Below, piece by piece: positions 24,355 to 34,195 of a DNA stretch of 64,000 nt. This DNA comes from Nicotiana tabacum. Its lineage: Eukaryota > Streptophyta > Magnoliopsida > Solanales > Solanaceae. The notes beneath the pieces were generated by a model. It was given only the letters and a program-made list of their open reading frames with translations. It ran no database searches and was not told the origin of the DNA. Every line of letters begins with the position of its first letter. Positions within the stretch are counted from its first letter, which is position 1. The translations under genes were made by a program, and so were the position numbers. The stretch is from contig NC_134102.1 of assembly GCF_000715075.1 (NCBI RefSeq), forward strand, positions 110,124,001 through 110,188,000, read 5' to 3'.

Positions 24355-24730
24355 TTGTTCTTCGCGAACGCGAAGGTGTTCACGCGTTCGCGAAGAAGGA
24401 TCTGTTGGGTACTATTTTTGTGCGACGCGTTCGCGACAGGGGCTTCATGTTCACACAATGTAAGAAGGTAAGGCTACGCGTTCGCGACTGGAAGATCGCA
24501 TCAGCGAAGGGAAAACTTGGCATGGAAAATTCTAGATTTCGCGTTCACGGAGGAGCCACGCGTTCGCGAAGGGTTATTGATGAGGCAGGTGAGATCATGC
24601 TTCGCGTTCACGAAGGTCAAGCTCAGTGTGCATTGTGTTCGCGTGCGCTATCTCGCGAACGCGAAAAGGAATTTGATGGCAGTACATTTTTGTGCTTCGT
24701 GAACGCAAGAGAAGGGCCGCGTTGGCGAAG
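24355..24730. repeat. CpG-rich word array, CGCGTTCGCGAA type
   Basis: Repeated CGCGTTCGCGA(A/C), TTCGCGAACGCGAA and decayed versions, irregularly spaced. Position is 0.69-1.07 kb from the LTR start. Confidence 0.8.
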
Positions 24731-25409
24731 AAGAAAAGCCTGGACATAAACTTTAAGTTCTGCAAATGGGACTTCGTCCCATTTTCTATTTTTTACGATT
24801 TGGATCTCGGGAAGAGGCGCTTTTCGAGATATTTTCAAGAAAAATAATGGGTAAGTATTCTTAACTCAATATTGGTCAAATCACCTGAATCCATGGTTGT
24901 TTTTAACATTTAATTGGTGAATTAAGTTGGAAAATTTAGAAAAAACCTCTTGGTTTAATTTGAAGATTTGTGGGTCGAGTTGATGTCGGAATTTGGTAAA
25001 ATTTATATGGTTGGACTCGTAGTTAAATGGGCGTTCATATTTTGTAACCTTTGTTGGGTTCCGAGATGTGGGCCCCACGGGCGATTTTTGAGTGTAATTT
25101 TGGATTTTGTGGAAACATTAGTATTTTGATATGGAATTAATTCCTATAATTTGTGTTGACTGATTCAAATTAATTGTGACTAGGTTCGAGCCGTTCAGAA
25201 GTTGATACGCGCAGAATGGAATTTCTGGAGCATTGTTTATCTTGCTCGACATTGGATTCGGCTTATTCGAGGTAAGTAACATCTCAAATCTTGGAGCTGA
25301 GGGTATGAACCCTGATTATACGTGTTATGTGAATTGTTTGGAGGTGACACACATGCTAGGTAATGGGCGTGTGGGCGTGCACCGTAGAAATTGAGACTTC
25401 CTTTCCCAG

Positions 25410-26395
25410 TTCCGGAGTGAAAGTGGGAGCGTATTACCATGGATTTTGTAGTTGAACTTCCACGGACTTTGAGAAATTTTGATGTTGTTTGGGTGATTGT
25501 AGATTGGTTGACCAAGTCCGCACATTTCATTCCAGTTGGTACTACTTATTCTTTGGAGCGGTTGGCTGAGATTTATATCTGCGAGATTGTTCGTCTACAC
25601 GGTGTGCCAATGTCCATCATTTCAGATCGGGGCACGCAGTTTACATCACAGTTTTGGAGAGCAGTGCAGTGAGAATAAGGTACACAGGTTCAGGTAAGTA
25701 CAACATTTCACCCTCAGACGGACGGACAGTCCGAGTGCACTATTCAAATATTGGAGGATATGCTACGCGCTTGTGTCATTGATTTTGGAGGTTCTTGGGA
25801 TAAATTTTTGCTACTGGCAAAGTTTGCTTACAATAAGAGCTACCAATCGAGCATTCAGATGGCTCTGTATGAGGCTTTATATGGGAGGCGGTGTCGGTCT
25901 TCGGTGGGTTGGTTTGAGCCAAGTGAGGCTAGGCTATTGGGTACTGATTTGGTTCAGGATGCTTTGGAGAAAGTTAAATTGATTCAGGAGCGGCGTCGCA
26001 TGGCGCAGTCTAGACAGAAGAGTTATGCTGACCGGAAGGTCCGTGATGTTGCTTACATGGTTGGGGAAAAGGTTCTGCTCAAGATTTCACCCATGAAGGG
26101 TGTGTTGGGGTTCGGAAAAAAGGGCAAGTTGAGCTCTCGGTATATTGGGCCTTTGGAGATACTTAAAGAAAATTGGAGAAGTGGCTTATGAACTTGCTTT
26201 GCCACCTAGTCTATCCGGTGTTCATCCAGTGTTCCATGTATCCATGCTCCGAAAGTATGTCGGGGATCCGTCTCATATTTTGGATTTCAGTACAGTGCAG
26301 TTGGACGGTAATTTGACTTATGATGTGGAGTCGGTGGCTATTTTAGACCGGCAGGTTCGGAAGTTGAGATTTGGTCTCAAATTATTATAGACCAC
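25410..26395 (+). pseudogene. Gypsy integrase core and chromodomain-linker fragment inside an LTR
   Basis: The fragment covers the integrase catalytic core from MDFVVELPRTL through the first Asp (WVIVDWLTKSAHF), the second Asp (SIISDRGTQFTS) and the Glu (PQTDGQSE). It then runs to the GPY/F-type region (GKLSSRYIGPLEIL, VHPVFHVSMLRKY) and the start of the chromodomain linker (VAILDRQVRKLR). There are a stop near 25670 and a frameshift near 26165. It is closely related to TE-C integrase (34196-35209). The upstream HHCC finger and RT are absent, and the flanks are LTR sequence on both sides, so it was captured or recombined into the LTR rather than belonging to an intact pol. Confidence 0.85.
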
Positions 26396-26602
26396 GTTTT
26401 CCAGACTTGTAATGTATAGATACTCATGTACTCAATGACACCAAGTTTTGGGAGTGTTTGTATCGAAATTTGCTAGATTTTTGGTATTGTATTAAACATT
26501 ATGTTTTCAAACTTAAAGAAAATCGTAGGTTATTGATGTTGTCGGCTTTTCTAGTACTGAGATTGACGCCATCACGATAGGTTAGGATTTTGGGTCATGA
26601 CA

Positions 26603-27843
26603 AGAAGGTAATGGATTCATCATTAAAGGTAGCTTCTTACACTCAAATATGTTTCATTTAGCCCCATAAGGAATTGGTACACTTTATCTTATTACCGATT
26701 TATCTTCTTTTTCTTCCTTTTCAGTACCAAATTTAGCAGGACAAACACAAGAATTTGAATGTTTCTTATGCATCATCTTTAATTCATCCCATAATTTTTT
26801 AAGTTTGTTAAAATATGATGTTATATCTGATGAACTCTAAAAGGTAAAGACAAGTTTATTTTTGATCTCAAAAACCTTAGTTCTATTCACAACACCATAT
26901 CTACTTTCAACAGCCTCCATATACTCTCAGCCATTTCAGAATATTGCACACACTCAGTAATGGTTGGGGATAGAGAACTGGTTATCCATGATACTACCAT
27001 GTAATTACATATGTTCCATTGTTGAAGTTGTAGGGAATTATCAGGTGGCTTAGGGTAGGTTCCATCAATGAAAGCAATCTTGTTCTTTGGTGACAGAGAA
27101 ACGCACATACTCCTCTTCCAACCCCCATAACCAGATAAAGGAACAGACAGTAGAATTACCAGGGAATATCAGAAGAGTGCAGATGTAATGGAATAGAAGG
27201 ATCGGGAAAAATACAGAATTGGAGGAAACATAATTATCGGCTCTCGTCATATTCAATACTTAACACATAGAAGAATAAGCAACCTAGATCAAATGCATAT
27301 AGGAATACAACACGCTATGGTCACAATAACAAGGAGTCTAGCACAAAATTATTTATGAGAAGAATAGATCAGAGTTTTCCCCCTTATTCAGCAATGAAAG
27401 AAGCTACAACCTTCAAACCGGAAACATAATCAGTTTCTGAAGACGAAAACAACTCAGGCACAGACCAAACCCTAGCTCGAAAATCTTCAAAAAAATCAGC
27501 GGCAAAAATTAAAATTTGAGAGATCGCCTCTACACTTAATCAGAAGTCGTCCGATTGCACAGGAAGTGAAAGAGGATTCACACACAAAAAGTGAATTTTA
27601 CGACAAAATCGTCGCACCGACAAAACACAAAACTTGACCGAAAATGGTGAAGGGTAGCATCAAACGAATGAGAATGACGAGACCTTTCACATCCTTAGCT
27701 CTGATACCATAAAAATATACAAGAATCGTGGAATTGCAGTATAGAAATATTAGGGTTTGAAGAAGAACAGAAGAGAAAGACGAGAGAGAAAATCGACTTT
27801 CATTTATGAATTGCCAAGATGAAAAAATTAATTGTACCACACA
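26603..27843 (-). mobile_element. Ty1/copia remnant: 5' LTR, primer site, partial gag
   Basis: Reading on the - strand: LTR from about 27843 to 27710, a primer site TGGTATCAGAGC (27709-27698, initiator Met tRNA), a leader of about 450 bp, and gag from 27250. Gag ends abruptly at 26607 against TE-B. The outer LTR border is uncertain. The 3' LTR end is probably the 3482-3545 piece at the other side of the 23-kb block. Confidence 0.7.
26607..27250 (-). pseudogene. Copia gag N-terminal region, frameshifted and truncated
   Basis: Starts MTRADNYVSSN at 27250. It then needs a frame change into the block SMCVSLSPKNKIAFIDGTYP, followed by CNYMVVSWI, SIWRLLK, VVNRTKVFEIK and KLKKLWDEL. These match the plant copia gag (retrotran_gag_3 / UBN2-type) order. 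The frame is cut at the codons for NPLPS, where the inserted block begins. Particle protein of the retroelement; not functional here. Confidence 0.75.
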
Positions 27844-27869
27844 TTCTTTTACAAAGTAAAAATTGCACA

Positions 27870-28758
27870 GGGCGCTTTATTTGGTCGCCCTCATTTAACC
27901 TATACCCACTTTTAAAAAAAGTTTTAACTTGTACCCACTTTTTAAACAACTTCAGGCATGTTTCTCCTCCTCCTTCGTTTTATGAATGTTGAAACTTGAG
28001 ATACTATTATGCATTCTAGCCTGATGATTCATATATATCTGCTTGTCCCATTATGTTCAGTTTGGTCTTATTCACAATAATTTAACCTCTTAGATATTTT
28101 AGCTTTACAGGCACATTGGTTTTTGGTTCTAATTTATCTGTAGTAACTTGTTTTCATGTCGAAAATATTTTTCATTTTTTAATCTTTGAAAAGAACAACA
28201 TCAATCGCTGCTAATTATGATCTATTAAATTCATTGTTGTTTAGAACTTCAGCTCTAAGAATGCTGAAGTTCAGCAAATATAAATAAAAATTTCAGCTCC
28301 TGGAATGTTGAAGTTCAGCAATTACAAAACAAACTTCAGCTCTTAGAATGCTGAAGTTGAGCAATTACAAAACAAACTTCAGCTCCTAGAATGCTGAAGT
28401 TCAGCAATTACAAAATAAAAACTTCAGCTCCTGGAATGCTGAAATTCAGCAATTACAAAACAAAAACTTCAGCCAAAACATGTTGTAGTTTATTGAACTG
28501 AAGTTTGCCATTGCACAATGAACTGAAGTTTGCGTGATTGTCTTTGCAAGTCAGGCCAAACTTCAGGCAAAAATATCTGAAGTATTGCTACACTTGAGGC
28601 AAAACATTCTAAAGTTCAAACTTCAGACATAATTTTTTGTTACTTCAGACCCGTATGTCTGAAGTTACGCGAAAAGTTGGTACGCTTGTAATTTTTTTTG
28701 CAAAGCGGGTATAAGTTAAAAGGTGACCCAAAAACTGGGTATAGATGCAAATCCCCCT
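27870..28758. mobile_element. Foldback element with internal hairpin minisatellite
   Basis: The left end (block CCTATACCCACTTTT near 27898, then TTTTAACTTGTACCCACTTT) is an imperfect inverted copy of the right end (about 28700-28752, GCGGGTATAAGTTAAAAGG, then CTGGGTATAG). Between the arms are repeated ACTTCAG..CTGAAGT hairpins. No coding frame. The exact border is uncertain by about 15 bp. This composition is common in Solanaceae intergenic DNA, from memory. Confidence 0.6.
28244..28478. repeat. Hairpin minisatellite, about 45-bp units
   Basis: Five tandem units share the order AACTTCAGCTC..GAATGCTGAAGTTCAGCAATTACAAAA. Each unit holds the inverted pair ACTTCAGC / GCTGAAGT. Further single ACTTCAG or CTGAAGT words continue to about 28670. 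Confidence 0.85.
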
Positions 28759-29350
28759 TAATGTTTTGGGAACATTTCACATTAGTATATTTGCACTCCC
28801 TAGATCCTATCATTTTCAGACTTTACAATTGCGTCAACTACACAATAAATAAACGAGTCCAAATCAAACTTTGTGCTTAGGCCAGATACCAAATAATCCT
28901 TCATCTCAACAACAATATCTATGTTTCTTCTTGGAGTCCGGGTGCATAATTCTCTGTTGACTAATTAGAAGCTTAAATATATCTTCAGATCCGCATCAAG
29001 ATTTTTGGAATTGGCTCTACTTTAATACTTTCAGCTATACTTAGAGAGAATATTCATGTTATGAATAACAAACTCGATGTTTGGAATTTGATCTCATGTT
29101 ATGATTTTTTTTCCTACTTAATTAACCTACTTAATTGCAATAGCCTTTTACCTTGATTTTTTTCCTTTTCCATGACCAATGACATTGGAAAAGGCCAAAC
29201 AAGGAGATCAACGGCAACTCAAATTGCTTTATTATGTCATGGTTAGGCACATTAAGTTGGAAGACGAAAAAAAGATTCTCTCGCTCTCTTGAAGTCAAGT
29301 TTTTTTCAAATTGGAAAACTTTCATTTTAAAAAAAAAAGGTAGATAGTTC
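28759..29350. other. Intergenic AT-rich DNA
   Basis: No coding frame or transposon ends were recognised between the foldback element and the Mutator-like element. Confidence 0.5.
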
Positions 29351-30472
29351 ATAAACTCAGAGTAAATTTTATGGATGATCATTCAACTTTTTGTTCATTA
29401 CGTAAAAGTCATTTTTCTTCTTTTTGTTACGTAAAAATCATTCAACTTTGTGTTCATTACTTAAAAGTCACTTTTCTTTCTTTTGTTACACAAAATTATT
29501 TTACTTTGCTCTATTTATCACAAAAGTCACCTTGACCAGATTTTATAATACTTTTACTTGAAAAGTCTATTATAACCTTGACATTATATATCCTCTCATT
29601 TATGTAATACTTTCTATATTATATACTATATAATATATTTTTAACTAGATATTTTACTTATAATTAAAATAACTTTAAATTATTTTATTTATTATTTTTA
29701 TAATATATCTATACATTTAATTTTTTTCATGGCACTCAATTTATTTAATCATATTTAATCTTATTTTAAATATAAAAACCATACAGATTTGCTTAACAAA
29801 TGATAGTTGTTTTATAGTAGGATACATATTTAAAAAAATTCAAAGATAATTGTGTTTAATATTAAGATTTTTAAAGCTTTATCTGTTAATATTATTTATT
29901 TGAAAGTATTAATATGATGTGTCATTGTGCTAAATATGAAAATTTTATTTATTGAATTAATGAGTATGGCTTGGATGATCATTAAAAATATTTCATTAAG
30001 CATGGTTAAGAACGTGGACTTGAGGTTTATTCACGGTAATATTACTGATAAATTTAATAATAATGTTATATATATATCTTGAAAATTAACGTTAAGAAAA
30101 AATTAAATGTACAGATATATTATAAAAATAATAAATAAAATAATTCCAAGTTATTTTAATTATAAGTAAAATACTTGGGTAAAAGTATATTATATAACAT
30201 ATAATATAGAAGGTATTACATAAATGGGATGATTTATAATATCAAGGGCATAATAAACTTTCCAGGTGAAAGATTTGTAAAATCCGGTCAAAGTGATTTT
30301 TGTGATAACTAGAGCATAGTCAAATGATTTTTGTGTAACAAAAGAAAGAAAAATAATTTTTGGTAATGAACACAAAGTTGAATGAATTTTATGTAACAAA
30401 AGAAATAAAAGTGATTTTTAAATAATAAACACAAAGTTCAATGACCACTCATGAAATTTACTCATAAACTCA
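29351..30472. mobile_element. Nonautonomous Mutator-like foldback element with 9-bp target duplication
   Basis: The element proper is 29360-30463 (1104 bp). It starts GAGTAAATTT and ends AAATTTACTC and is flanked by identical 9-bp repeats ATAAACTCA (29351-29359 and 30464-30472). The inverted arms are long, about 350 bp, and include repeated blocks of the CAAAGTTGAATGA / GTAACAAAAGAAA type. The centre is AT-rich and has no transposase frame. A 9-bp duplication with long arms is the signature of Mutator-like elements; this copy must have been moved by a transposase encoded elsewhere. Confidence 0.85.
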
Positions 30473-31030
30473 AGGTGTTAGCAAGTAGAGAAACTTAAAA
30501 GTTTTGTTATTGTTGATCGTAAGAGAAGAGAAAAGACGTGCAAATTCTTTTCTTCAATTTATATTTTCTAAAATTGGATCAAACTACAAAAGAAAGTTTC
30601 GTCATGGAAAAGAAGACCTCGAAAATAACCGAAAAAAGGAAGGGAAAAAAAAAAGGAAACAGTACTAATAAAGATTTTGGGTGTGTTTGGTACGAAGGAA
30701 AATGTTTTCATGGAAAATGAGTGGTTTTATCACTTATTTTTCCTTGTTTGGTTGGTGAATGAAATTTTTTTTTCGGAAAATATTTTCTAGTGTTTGATTA
30801 GAGAGTAGGAAATATTTTTTAAGAAAATAATATTTTATGCTATTCCCTGCTTCCCCCCCCCCCCCAAATACCCATCATTTTCATGACTCTATTTTCTTTT
30901 AAGAATTGCATTATTCTTCTAAAAATTCACACAAACCCAAAGGAACTAATGTGTTGCTTTACTTATTTACGCAAAAACAACGTTGAAATTTGTGCTCCAT
31001 AACTAAAAAGAAACACTCTTTTTTTTGGTT

Positions 31031-31181
31031 GAAATGAAAGAAAATATTTTTTTTACATCATGAAAAGAAAGTACTTTTTTAGTTAAAATAAAAAAAAATA
31101 CTTTTTTTATCGTGAAAAGAAAATACTCTTTTGTTGAAATGAAAAAAAATACTTTATCTATAACATGAAAAGAAAGTACTG
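31031..31181. repeat. AT-rich minisatellite, about 52-bp units
   Basis: About two and a half copies of a unit opening TGAAAAGAAAGTACT and containing poly(A) and poly(T) stretches. It lies inside the MITE. Confidence 0.6.
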
Positions 31182-31184
31182 TTA

Positions 31185-31286
31185 GGGTGGGGGTAGGTAG
31201 GGATGGGTGAGGGTGGGTTGGGGTTGGGGTGGGATGGGTGTGGGGGTGGGTTGTTGGGGATGGTGGGGATGGGGAATGGGGGAAGG
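31185..31286 (+). repeat. G-rich tract with G-quadruplex potential
   Basis: About 100 bp almost free of C, with many runs of three to five G separated by one to four bases (GGGTGGGGGT, GGGTGAGGGTGGG, TGGGGTTGGGGTGGG). It ends within a few bases of the TE-D and TE-C insertion points. Confidence 0.8.
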
Positions 31287-31976
31287 TTGGTGTTGTCACG
31301 ACCCGAAATTTCCCACCGATGGGACCGTGATGGCGCCTAACATTTCACTTGCTAGGCAAGCCAACGTTAGAGAATCATTAACCAGTTTCTTATTTCCATT
31401 CAGTAATTAAAAATAATTAACTAAGATGAAATATAATAAGTGTGGAATGTCATAAATTTTTTATTAACTACTACCACCCGGATCTGGAGTCACCATTCCC
31501 GAGCATTATAGAATTTACGACAAGTAATAGTCTGAAAGAAATACAACTGTCTCAATGAAAGAAAACAGTAGGACATAAAAGATAGACGGGGACTTCAAGG
31601 TCTGTGAACGCCGCCAGATCTACGTTGAGTCTCCGAACAACGGACCAGTAGCAAATTTCGATCAATCTGAGCCGGTATCAAAATATGCATCGAAAGTGCC
31701 GAGTGCATCATCAGTACAACCGACCCCGTGTACTGGTAAGTGTCGAGCCTAACCTCGGCGAAGTAGTGACGAGGCTAGGATAAGACACCCACATATAACC
31801 TGAACAATATAATCATGCTAGTGGCAATAACAGTAAATAAAATAATAACGCAGAAATAATGGGAAGGGAACATACAATGGGGAAATACAACATAAAGATT
31901 GAGAATAAAGAAAAGACAGATTTAAACAGAAAATCCCTTAAACGAATTGAGCAATTAAAACAGCAAAGGAAAACTG

Positions 31977-32215
31977 CACGGCATCACCCTTCGTGCTTTT
32001 ATTCCATGTCATCACCCTTCGTGCTTTTACTCTCTTCCTCACAATATAAATAATTCATGCATGGCATCACCCTTCTTGCATTACACTCTTATTCACAATA
32101 TAATTAAATTATGCACGTCATCACCCTTCGTGCTTTACACTCTTCCTCACAATATAATTAAATTATGCACGCCATCACCCTTTGTGCTTTACACTCTTCC
32201 TCACAATTCACAGAG
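31977..32215. repeat. Tandem repeat, about 54-bp units, TE-C 3' LTR
   Basis: Four to five units sharing GCATCACCCTTCGTGCTTT and CTCTTCCTCACAATATAA. The same array is in the 5' LTR at 40027-40290. Confidence 0.8.
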
Positions 32216-33084
32216 TCAATAACAACGGATAGAGAGAAGTGTCACAAGAAATCAATATTTCATCAATGATTACTTTCACAATTTAACATCTCGACCTCGA
32301 ATCATATTCACAATCTTATTGACCTTGGTGAAACCGGATACAAGTCTCCCAACATTTCAACAATAACAATAAGCATAAATAACAAGATTTAAGACTACAA
32401 TTTGCAAGAAATAAAATTTAACTCGCATACTATGACTCGACCACAATGTATAGATGCTCGTCACCTCAACTATACGTTGTATTCAACAACAAAACACGTA
32501 GAAAATACTCACACAATACCTATTCCCTCAAGCCAAAGTTAGACACAATACTTACCTCGCTCCAAAGGCCACTTAATTCTCAATCACAGCTTTTCCTTTG
32601 GAATTCACCTCCAAACCACTCGTATCTATTCAAAAATGATTCAATAATATCAAATATTTCTAAAGGAATTAATTATATTTCATAAATTAAATTTCACAAA
32701 CTTTCCTCCAAAAAGTCGAAAAATCAACCCCGGGTCCGCTTGGTTGAAACCCGAGGTTCGGACCAAAATCTTTTTACGCATTCACCTCCGAGCCCGAATA
32801 TGTAATTAGTTTTGGAATCCGACCTCAAATTGAGGTCTAAATCTCCAAATTCCCGAAATCCCTAGTTTCTACCCTAACCTTTAATTCTACTATGAAAACT
32901 CTAGATTTTAGGTTGAAAATTCAAGAAATATAATGGGTAATTGAAATAAAATGGTTTAGAATCACTTACCAACAGTTTGGGGAAGAAATGACTCTTGAAA
33001 AATCGCCTCTCACCGTTTGGTTTTTAAGAAAAATGAGTTTTTGGTTAAAATCCCGTTTTTGGATTTTGTTAAGTGCTGGGCGAT

Positions 33085-33400
33085 AGTGTTCATCGCGTTC
33101 GCAAAGTGTATGGACTGCCAAGCCTTCACGTTCACGAGGCAGTGCTCGCGTTCGCATAGGCTACACTTCCCTGGTCTTCGCGTCCGCGAGACATTTCTCG
33201 CGTTCGCGATGAAGAAAAGGCTAACTCCCCCTCCCCAGTGCCTAACACTACGAGTTCGCGATGGTTTTGTCGCGTTCGCGAAGGGTAACGCCCCCATCGC
33301 TTCGCGTTCGCGACCAAGCCTTCACATTCGCGAAGAAGAAATCCTCAGCTGCCTAGTTTACTCTTCGCGTTCGCGAGAGTACCTTCGCGAATGCGAAGAA
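33085..33400. repeat. CpG-rich word array, TE-C 3' LTR
   Basis: At least ten copies of TCGCGTTCGCGA(A) and variants such as CGCGTCCGCGA and TTCGCGAATGCGAA. Position is 0.71-1.03 kb from the LTR start. Confidence 0.85.
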
Positions 33401-34114
33401 GGACATGCCAGAACACAGACTCTGCAGAAAAACCAGATTTCCAAAGTCCAAAACATCCTGTGGCCTATCCGACACTCACCCGAGCCCTCGGGGCTCCAAA
33501 CCAAACATGCACACAAGTCTAAACATATCATACGAACTTGCTCGCGTGATCAAATCGCCAAAATAACACCTAGAACTCCGAATTTAGCACCAAATCTAAT
33601 AAAATTCTCAAGAACACTTTAAAATTTTTATTTTCTCAACTGGACGTCCGAATCACGTCAAACCAACTCCGTTTATCCCCAAATTTCATAGACAAGTCTT
33701 AAATATCATAATAAACTTGTACCGAGCTCCGGAACTAGAATACGGACCCAGCACTAACAATGCCAAACATCAATCAATTCTGAAAAATAATTATTTTTCA
33801 TCAAAAATTCATAACTCAAGCTATGGACCTCCGAATTCGATTCCGAGCATACGTCCAGGTCTCATAATTCGATACGGACCCACCAGGACCATCAACACAC
33901 GGATCCGGAACCGTTTACCAAAAATGTTGACCGAAATCAACTAAAATCAACTTTTAAGGTAAAAATTCTTATTTTTATTAGTTTTCAACATAAAAGCTTT
34001 CTGGAAACCTGCCCGGACTGCGCACGCAAATCGAGGAGGGTAAAAATGAGATTTTTAAGGCTTAAGAGCGCAGATTTGAGTTCTAAAACATAAGATGACC
34101 TTTGGGTCATCACA

Positions 34115-34130
34115 TTCTCCACCTCTAAAA
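34115..34130 (-). other. TE-C polypurine tract
   Basis: TTTTAGAGGTGGAGAA on the - strand, directly before the 3' LTR start TGTGATGACCC. It would prime plus-strand DNA synthesis. Confidence 0.8.
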
Positions 34131-34195
34131 TAACCGTTCATTCTCGAACGGACATAGAAAGTACCTGTGCTGGTGAAAAGGTGGGGATATCTACT

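Larger units (their letters stand above)
18967..26602 (+). mobile_element. TE-B: gypsy deletion derivative, inverted relative to TE-A
   Basis: A truncated 5' LTR (18967-19946), a primer site TTGGTATCAGAGCT (19949-19962), an internal region without gag or pol, and a 3' LTR (about 23664-26602). The internal region matches the reverse complement of TE-A: 21840-22100 aligns with 8460-8200 on the opposite strand. The right end is followed by AGAAG (26603-26607), close to AAAAG at the far left end of the block (3541-3545). Confidence 0.8.
23664..26602 (+). repeat. TE-B 3' LTR with internal pol fragment
   Basis: The start is degenerate (TGTTGTACCGGTCGTTTTGAG near 23664) and the end reads GGGTCATGACA at 26602. 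The first 1.75 kb follows the LTR family and includes a CGCGTTCGCG array (24355-24730). Then 25410-26395 is integrase-chromodomain coding sequence, not LTR. The last 0.2 kb is normal LTR end sequence. Total length (about 2.94 kb) is by coincidence near that of TE-A's LTR. Confidence 0.75.
30679..31290. mobile_element. Left part of a MITE split by the TE-D insertion
   Basis: Starts GGGTGTGTTTGG and pairs with CCAAACACTCCC at 52634-52645. Subterminal GGAAAATGTTTTC and TTTCCTTGTTTGGTTGG blocks are also mirrored on the right side. A 3-bp TTT flanks both ends. The left part includes a 13-C run (30853-30865), an AT-rich tandem repeat and a G-rich tract. Joined to its right part it would be about 780 bp. 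Confidence 0.75.
31294..34114 (-). repeat. TE-C 3' LTR (2821 bp)
   Basis: From TGTCACGACCC (31294) to GGGTCATCACA (34114). Contains a GCATCACCCTTCGTGC tandem repeat (31977-32215) and a CGCGTTCGCGAA array (33085-33400). It is 445 bp longer than the 5' LTR, mainly because the 5' copy lacks the counterpart of about 33235-33665. Confidence 0.9.

Noticed and set aside
24342..24749. 135-codon Arg-rich frame
   Set aside because: It spans the CGCGTTCGCG word array, which rarely contains stop codons; no family match and not conserved in other LTRs.
31003..31299. Pro/Thr/His-rich frame on the - strand
   Set aside because: It is the complement of the G-rich tract and the AT-rich minisatellite; no start context, family or neighbour supports it.
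33017..33622. 201-codon frame in the TE-C 3' LTR
   Set aside because: Most of it is the CpG word array; the 5' LTR copy lacks the second half and no family is recognisable.
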